Source: Cohnella thailandensis
GTDB lineage: Bacteria; Bacillota; Bacilli; Paenibacillales; Paenibacillaceae
Direction: 5' to 3'
NCBI RefSeq assembly: GCF_014212135.1
Contig: NZ_JACJVQ010000019.1
Coordinates: 542,111-606,110, forward strand
Length of the DNA: 64,000 nt
The position numbers were made by a program, and so were the translations under genes. This document shows positions 59,357-64,000 of this stretch, piece by piece (the first letter of the stretch is position 1; each line of letters starts with the position of its first letter). A model generated the notes under the pieces. It was given only the letters and a program-made list of their open reading frames with translations. It did not search any database and was not told the origin of the DNA.

Positions 59357-60478
59357 ATGCCGATAATTCGGGACATCGAAACGTTCCCTCTCTTCCATCG
59401 TCTTAAAGTACCCTACGGCGATGCCAACGGCTTAAAATCGAACCGATCCTGCTATCTGATTCGAATTCTCACGGATACCGGCGTCGAAGGCTGGGGGGAA
59501 TGCATCGATTGGCTTCCGACTTTGCACAAGGGCTTCCAGGAACGAATTATTCCTTACTTGATCGGAAAATCCATTGCGGATCGAACCAAACTGGTTCAGA
59601 CCGTGAACAAATGGCATTCTCGCGCGGCCTCGGCCATAAGCATGGCCCTGACCGAAATAATGGCCAAGGCTTGCGGGGTGCCGATTACCGACCTGTGGGG
59701 CGGCAAGTTTCGCAATAAAGTGCCCGTCTATGCCTCGTTTCAGTCTTATACGGATCGGAATGATTGGCAAACACGCTCGCTGAGGAGTATAGAGAACGCA
59801 ATCCATCAGGGCTACGATAAGATCAAAGTGAAAATCGGAGGAAAAAGCTTCAAGGAAGATCTGCTTCATCTATCTTCCGTCCAATCGTTACTGCAGGATA
59901 AAATCAAGCTAGCCTTAGATGCCAACCAAAGCTACGATGCGGCCGCGACCCTTCAATGGCAACCCTTCTTGCAGTCCTGTTCCAATCTGCTATGGCTCGA
60001 AGAACCGTTGCCGACTCAACATTTTGCGGAATATGCTTTTCTAAGAAACCGCATCTTCGTACCGTTGGCGGGAGGAGAAAATTTGATATCCGCAGCGGAG
60101 TTTATTCCGTTGCTTTCGCGGAACGCCTTGGATTTCCTGACTCCGGATCCTCTGCATATGGCGGGAATAGATGCTTACCGGGAAACGTTAAGCATGGCCA
60201 GAAGCTACGGCATTCGGATAACCCCTCACGCTTACGACGGCGCCTTATCTCGTTTATACGCCCTATATGCGCAAGCTTGCTTATCGCCATGGAGCAAAAT
60301 GGAGTCGGATTCCATCGAACCCGTGGAATGGGACGTCATGGAGAATCCTTTTACGGATATGCTGTCGATTCAACCTGCCAACGGGGAAATTACGCTTCCG
60401 GATCGCCCCGGAATCGGCGTCGAACTCGACATGGACAAGTTAGCCCACTACCGCTGGGACGGAAGCAGCTATCTGTAA
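59357..60478 (+). CDS. Mandelate racemase/enolase-superfamily enzyme
   Basis: 373 aa. N-terminal capping domain (1-115) and a barrel domain with acid/base Lys in IKVKIGG (about 155), Mg2+ ligands D in LALDANQSYD, E in LWLEEPLP and E in AGGENL, and His in TPHAYDG. It belongs to the racemase/sugar acid dehydratase group; the substrate is not deducible. Third gene of the operon, behind AGAAGGAGG. The link with a GMC dehydrogenase facing it suggests sugar acid metabolism. Confidence 0.92.
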   Translation: MPIIRDIETFPLFHRLKVPYGDANGLKSNRSCYLIRILTDTGVEGWGECIDWLPTLHKGFQERIIPYLIGKSIADRTKLVQTVNKWHSRAASAISMALTEIMAKACGVPITDLWGGKFRNKVPVYASFQSYTDRNDWQTRSLRSIENAIHQGYDKIKVKIGGKSFKEDLLHLSSVQSLLQDKIKLALDANQSYDAAATLQWQPFLQSCSNLLWLEEPLPTQHFAEYAFLRNRIFVPLAGGENLISAAEFIPLLSRNALDFLTPDPLHMAGIDAYRETLSMARSYGIRITPHAYDGALSRLYALYAQACLSPWSKMESDSIEPVEWDVMENPFTDMLSIQPANGEITLPDRPGIGVELDMDKLAHYRWDGSSYL

Positions 60479-60506
60479 TTCGTCAAAAGAAATGTTTACT
60501 GTCCTA

Positions 60507-61220
60507 TTACGAATACCCAAAAAAGGAATCCTTGGTGATATTCCGTTTGGATACCTTTTTATTTTGCAAATAGGTAGTTATAGATCCTACCATAGCCTTC
60601 GGACCTGCAACGTAATATTTTCCATTGTCCTTATTTAAGGCGATGAACTTATCGAGCTCCGAATGAAGCTCATCACTTGAATCAAGGTAAGTTATGCTCA
60701 TCGAAGTATTGTCGGCAATTCCATCGATCTCATTTTTAAAAAGATGAGACTTCTGGCTATCCAAGTAGAGGAGATGGATTCGGTTCCCGACTTCCGTCCC
60801 TTCTGCCTCTACTTGTTTTAGGATCGATCGGAAAGGCGTTATCCCAATTCCGCCTGCGATCAGGAGCGTCCGGCTGTTATCTTTAAGATAAAAAGGGCCT
60901 AGAGGTCCGCTCATATTCACTTTCATGCCCTGCTGCAATTCCAACAGCGCCTTCTTGAACTCGCTCGGTTTTTCGCGAATGATCGTGGAAATCTTAATGA
61001 CATTCTCTGAGGGAGCCGATGCCAAACTGAATGGTTTCGTGGCATTTTTTATTTTCTTATGGGTAATGCCGAACAACCCGTACTGCCCTGCTTTCCAGGT
61101 TATATCCTTCTCTTTTTCAAACACGAAGGTATGTACATTATCCGATTCTTTGTAGCTCTCTTTAAACGTTAATTCTCTTTTTTTGAATATGGGGATTAAA
61201 TTATCTTGAAGAAAACCCAC
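60507..61220 (-). CDS. Ferredoxin-NADP reductase-like FAD oxidoreductase
   Basis: 237 aa. FAD-binding domain with KPFSLASAPSE (RxYS-like KPFS) and GQYG, then an NAD-binding domain with LLIAGGIGITPFRSIL and VAGPKAMV. No 2Fe-2S or haem domain is fused, so an external electron partner is likely. The promoter region has paired GACACC-type palindromes for an unseen repressor. The start is ATG 61220, in a weak RBS context (GGGAGAGGGG). Confidence 0.92.
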   Translation of the reverse strand: MGFLQDNLIPIFKKRELTFKESYKESDNVHTFVFEKEKDITWKAGQYGLFGITHKKIKNATKPFSLASAPSENVIKISTIIREKPSEFKKALLELQQGMKVNMSGPLGPFYLKDNSRTLLIAGGIGITPFRSILKQVEAEGTEVGNRIHLLYLDSQKSHLFKNEIDGIADNTSMSITYLDSSDELHSELDKFIALNKDNGKYYVAGPKAMVGSITTYLQNKKVSKRNITKDSFFGYS

Positions 61221-61260
61221 TAGCCCCTCTCCCTTCTTAGCTTAAATTGCATATTTATAG

Positions 61261-61305
61261 GACACCTTTCAGTGTCGTATTGATTATAGGTCACCATTTG
61301 GTGTC
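61261..61305. promoter_or_regulatory. Paired palindromic operator sites
   Basis: GACACCTTTCAGTGTC (61261-61276) and TCACCATTTGGTGTC (61291-61305) contain related palindromes with GACACC/GGTGTC half-sites about 28 bp apart. They lie 40-85 bp upstream of the FNR-like gene. No regulator gene is adjacent. Confidence 0.6.
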
Positions 61306-61335
61306 GTGTCAACAGCCATTTCGCTCATTAAAAGT

Positions 61336-61356
61336 AAAAACCGGCCCGTAGGCCGG
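61336..61356 (-). terminator. Terminator after the small frameshifted gene
   Basis: Stem CCGGCC / GGGCCGG with loop TAC, then TTTTTAC on the minus strand. Confidence 0.8.
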
Positions 61357-61369
61357 ATTACGCTTGACT

Positions 61370-61541
61370 TTATTTCCGTTGTTCCTTCTCTTCTGGCTCA
61401 TCATACTTGTTGATATGCGCTACGATGGCTTCGACAGCTTCTCCGCCTTGGGTGCTTGAAGGAACTTCCTTGACTTCGTCTTCTGTCTTGTCCAGAAAAT
61501 TTTGCTGATCCGCGCGAATGGCATCTATGCTGTTGCTCACG
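61370..61541 (-). pseudogene. Small acidic protein gene with a one-base frameshift
   Basis: The natural start is GTG 61541 behind AAGGGAGG, giving MSNSIDAIRADQQ. The expected end (FLDKTEDEVKEVPSS ... KYDEPEEKEQRK, stop 61370) is in another frame. The switch point is a run of five A then four T at 61496-61505; one base fewer would join the two halves into a protein of about 56 aa. It could be a real mutation, sequencing error or slippage site. Function unknown. Confidence 0.6.
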
Positions 61542-61601
61542 TAAACTCAACCTCCCTTTAATTTATTAATGGCATAAATAATGTGCCATGTAAAATTGTT
61601 T

Positions 61602-61757
61602 TCAATCCTTTTCCAGAGTGCTCTTGCTGTACGGCCCGGGACTAACCTCGGGAGGATCGATCTGAATCGGCTTTTTTCTTGTTCTTGTCTCGTGATGATC
61701 CGTCATTCCCGCTTGTTCCGTCTTTAAGTCCCGAAGCTCTTTGTTTTCACTGGTCAT
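61602..61757 (-). CDS. 51-aa small protein of unknown function
   Basis: MTSENKELRDLKTEQAG then MTDHHETRTRKKPIQ and DPPEVSPGPYSKSTLEKD. AAGGGAG lies 7 nt before ATG. Highly polar, no membrane segment, likely disordered. It is next to another small acidic gene and downstream of the erythromycin-esterase-like gene on the same strand; co-transcription is possible. No family recognised. Confidence 0.65.
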   Translation of the reverse strand: MTSENKELRDLKTEQAGMTDHHETRTRKKPIQIDPPEVSPGPYSKSTLEKD

Positions 61758-61822
61758 GAAGCGGCTCCCTTTATGCGTTTTTTCTTTAGTTTGTGCCTCA
61801 ATCTTATTCTTATTCCAAGACG

Positions 61823-63085
61823 TTAAGCATGCACGGGCAAGGTAAGCGGCGACAACGCTTTCGTCCGGTCGAGGTAGATAAAAGCGTCATATCGCTTGGA
61901 TAGACACGTCGGAACGTAATTGCCTCTCTCGCGCTCGGGATGATAAACGACTCCGATCGCTCGGTGTCCATGAACGGCTTCGTCCACAGTAAGGTCGTTA
62001 GAGGGGAACAAAAGAAGCTTATCTTCCGGGCCGATTCGGTGAAGCAATTCCTCCCAGCTTCCGGACATCGCTCTCGTCACGGACATCTCCTGAGCTGGCG
62101 CGCCCCATGATCTTCCGGCGATAACGGTGCCTTCATAAGTTCCGAACCCGACGGCATACACTTCTTTCCCATGCCGCTCTCTAAGCAGCTGGCCGACATT
62201 CACCATGCCTTCCTCAACCATATCCGTTGCCCTTGCATCCCCGATATGCGTGTTGTGCTCCCACACGATCGCTCGCGAATTCTCTCCATGGAACTTCATC
62301 AGTTTCTCCAGAACGTCGACCATATGACGGTCCCGAACGTTCCACGATTCGGCATCGTGACGGATCATCGTCCGGTAGTAATTCTCTGCACCGCGAACGG
62401 CCAACGCGTTCAACTCCGCGTTAAGCTCCTTCTCGCGATCTTCAGTCGAGGCGTTTCTCCACTTATCTTGCAATCGGCGGAGCAGATCGACAACCTCGTC
62501 CTCGCAACCTTCGCCGTACAGCGACGCGGCTACGGCGTAGCTTTGCTCGTCGCCTCCATGCGGCTCGAAGCATTCGAAAGCTCGCTTGGCCGCCTCCAGC
62601 TGCGCGCCGCCCTTCGACTCCAAATAATGCAATAGCTCGTGGATGGATTCCCACAGGCTGTACAAGTCGATTCCGTAGAAGCCGACCTTCTCTTCCTCGG
62701 GCTTGCCCGAATTGTAGCTTCGGAGCCATTCGGCGAATTCGGCGATTTCGCGATTGGCCCACATCCACGTCGGCCATCGGGCGAAATCCTTCAACGCGTC
62801 CTTCGCGTCGGATCCGGAATCGGCATGACCCTTTACATAACGATTCAGCGCATAGCAGGAAGGCCAATCCCCTTCTACGGCGACAAAGCGATATCCTTTT
62901 TCTTCGATAAGACGTTTGGATAAAGCAGCCCGGTGGGTGTAAAACTCCGAGGTTCCGTGCGAAGCTTCGCCTAACAGCACGAACTTGGCCTCTTCTGCCC
63001 GCTCGATGATTTCGCGAGCGTCCTGCGGGCCCGAAAAAGCCAGTGCTATTCTGCTCACTTTCTCCATGAGATCGTTCCGGTTCAT
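61823..63085 (-). CDS. Erythromycin esterase family protein
   Basis: 420 aa. The catalytic-region motif LLGEASHGTSEFY (37-49) supplies Glu and His, and WEHNTHIGDARATDM contributes the second His. WPSCYALNRYV and YNSGKPEEEKVGFYGIDLYS are family landmarks. Many Bacillus members (such as Bcr136 type) do not act on macrolides. ATG behind GAGGTGAGCC. hflX and AAC(3)-like genes elsewhere in the window do not prove a resistance role. Confidence 0.93.
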   Translation of the reverse strand: MNRNDLMEKVSRIALAFSGPQDAREIIERAEEAKFVLLGEASHGTSEFYTHRAALSKRLIEEKGYRFVAVEGDWPSCYALNRYVKGHADSGSDAKDALKDFARWPTWMWANREIAEFAEWLRSYNSGKPEEEKVGFYGIDLYSLWESIHELLHYLESKGGAQLEAAKRAFECFEPHGGDEQSYAVAASLYGEGCEDEVVDLLRRLQDKWRNASTEDREKELNAELNALAVRGAENYYRTMIRHDAESWNVRDRHMVDVLEKLMKFHGENSRAIVWEHNTHIGDARATDMVEEGMVNVGQLLRERHGKEVYAVGFGTYEGTVIAGRSWGAPAQEMSVTRAMSGSWEELLHRIGPEDKLLLFPSNDLTVDEAVHGHRAIGVVYHPERERGNYVPTCLSKRYDAFIYLDRTKALSPLTLPVHA

Positions 63086-63256
63086 CGGCTCACCTCAAAA
63101 GCAGGATGGAATAGGCTCTGTAAGTTTGCTCGGATTGGCCATATGCTATGCGAATGACAAGAACACTCGAGCTTTGATTTGTACGAACTAATGTTCTATA
63201 CTTAGGGAGATATCATTGTTCTGTGATGAAATTTGCACACATAAGGAGATAAAACG

Positions 63257-63709
63257 ATGGAAAATAACAAATTACTTAGAATGGACAATGTCGGCATCGT
63301 TGTAGAATCCCTTGATGACGCAATCTCTTTCTTCGAGGAGATCGGCTTAAAGCTCGAAGGGCGAGCTACGGTCGAAGGGGAATGGGCTGGTCGCGTAACC
63401 GGGTTAGGTTCGCAATGCGTGGAGATCGCTATGATGGTTACCCCGGATGGCCACAGCCGAATTGAACTTTCGCGATTTCTCAATCCGCCTCCTATATCGG
63501 ATCACCGGGCCGCTCCTGTCAATGCCCTCGGGTATTTACGCGTCATGTTCACCGTTGAAGACATTGACGAAATGGTATCCAGACTTACTAAACATGGTGC
63601 GCAGCTCGTTGGCGAAGTGGTTCAGTACGAGAACTCGTATCGGCTCTGTTACATTCGCGGAAAAGATGGACTTCTAATCGGGTTGGCAGAACAACTCGGG
63701 AATAAATAA
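63257..63709 (+). CDS. VOC (glyoxalase/dioxygenase fold) family protein
   Basis: 150 aa with two beta-alpha-beta modules (MDNVGIVVESLDDAISFFEEIGLKLEG and RVMFTVEDIDEMVSRLTKHGAQ). Resembles the lactoylglutathione lyase-like family without a confident metal triad. AAGGAGAT precedes the ATG. Single gene convergent with the rRNA operon. Confidence 0.92.
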   Translation: MENNKLLRMDNVGIVVESLDDAISFFEEIGLKLEGRATVEGEWAGRVTGLGSQCVEIAMMVTPDGHSRIELSRFLNPPPISDHRAAPVNALGYLRVMFTVEDIDEMVSRLTKHGAQLVGEVVQYENSYRLCYIRGKDGLLIGLAEQLGNK

Positions 63710-63750
63710 GGGATCGTAAAGATCAACACAGGTTCTAACATAGTTTGAGC

Positions 63751-63779
63751 AAAAAAAGCACCCATCGCTGGGTGCTTTC
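63751..63779. terminator. rRNA operon/VOC terminator
   Basis: 8-bp stem AGCACCCA / TGGGTGCT with loop TCGC. Seven T residues follow on the minus strand, right after the 5S gene, and TTTCT on the plus strand. Confidence 0.88.
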
Positions 63780-63790
63780 TCTGCTTGTCG

Positions 63791-63907
63791 GCTTGGCAAC
63801 ATTCTACTCTCCCGGGACCCTGCGGTCCAAGTACCATCGGCGCTGGAGGGCTTAACGGTCGTGTTCGAGATGGGTACGCGTGGAACCCCTCCGCCATCAT
63901 CACCAAA
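63791..63907 (-). rRNA. rrf: 5S ribosomal RNA
   Basis: 117 nt read on the minus strand from TTTGGTGATGATGGCGGAGG to GTTGCCAAGC. Contains the conserved CGAACAC and GAGAGTAGG-like segments. The 23S and 16S genes would lie to the right, outside the window. Confidence 0.97.
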
Positions 63908-64000
63908 CCATCTTCAGTTGGTCAAAGCTTGCGCCTTGATAACCGGATACGAAACGAGTTAGCGTTCATTAGAATCTCACTTGCCGTGCTGGCTGATTAG
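63908..64000 (-). other. 23S-5S intergenic spacer
   Basis: Minus strand runs toward the 5S gene. No tRNA was seen, and 23S coding sequence does not begin within the window. Contains TCGTTTCGTATCCGGTTATCAAGG, a spacer sequence common in Paenibacillus rRNA operons. Confidence 0.6.

Noticed and set aside
30958..63085. Antibiotic resistance island
   Set aside because: AAC(3)-like, erythromycin-esterase-like and hflX genes are scattered, each with ordinary neighbours and no mobility genes.
1..64000. CRISPR arrays, insertion sequences, prophage, tRNA genes
   Set aside because: No spaced direct repeats, transposase motifs, phage proteins or tRNA cloverleaf sequence were noticed by eye; a software scan was not possible.

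Overview
The window reads as chromosomal DNA of an endospore-forming Bacillota, most likely Paenibacillaceae (Paenibacillus/Cohnella-like). Pointers are strong AGGAGG-type ribosome binding sites with many TTG/GTG starts, spore genes (a GerAC-type C-terminus at the left edge, CwlJ, a YheC/YheD ATP-grasp protein), a bacillithiol-type YtxJ, SigA-like promoters with a conserved -35 TTGACA, and a 5S rRNA at the right edge whose operon runs in from outside the window. No transposase, integrase, CRISPR array or phage gene was seen. Gene identities come from reading protein motifs by eye; no database search was possible.

Left part (1-11 kb): a spore germination gene ends in a broken small gene and a stretch of decayed sequence. 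Then come a peroxiredoxin, a TetR regulator with two copies of one operator, and a scar where a divergent AraC/SDR pair lost both 5' ends. A cytochrome c gene and a leftward nosD-nosL-nosY-nosF-lipoprotein-response regulator cluster follow. That cluster has copper-chaperone and ABC maturation genes of nitrous oxide reductase type, but no nosZ is present.

11-22.5 kb is an oxidoreductase neighbourhood: aldo/keto reductases, SDRs, a quinone oxidoreductase-like MDR, a carboxymuconolactone decarboxylase-like protein and a cupin, with three TetR regulators. Two operons here share a duplicated promoter/operator region of about 114 bp, and only one copy retains a divergent regulator directly beside it. 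Two proteins of unknown function (a Gln/Asn/Ser-rich one and a membrane-anchored coiled coil) sit at 18.3-19.7 kb.

22.5-38 kb handles metals and sulfur: copZ-copA-lipoprotein-siroheme-type protein-csoR; a cst-like persulfide operon (TusA-rhodanese, rhodanese-MBL, TusA, DsrE-like) followed by cstR with its own operator; then cupin, AAC(3)-like, Nudix-DUF4406 fusion and MerR-methyltransferase fusion genes. A two-sided arsenic locus has two ArsR regulators, a 56-aa peptide ending in CCxxCC, arsB and arsC.

38-53.6 kb carries envelope and spore genes, then a large leftward locus: PhoB-type regulator, histidine kinase and beta-propeller lipoprotein, followed by a solute-binding protein, two sugar-type permeases, an HlyD-like adaptor and an alpha/beta hydrolase lipoprotein. 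A matching direct-repeat box lies upstream of both transcription units. A YheC/YheD gene, a cation diffusion facilitator and hflX follow. hflX has a structured leader of about 280 nt with a promoter, a 13-codon upstream ORF, a possible antiterminator and an intrinsic terminator. 54-64 kb holds a GMC dehydrogenase operon facing a TPP enzyme/SDR/enolase-superfamily operon, an FNR-like reductase, two very small genes (one frameshifted), an erythromycin-esterase-like gene, a VOC protein and the 5S rRNA.
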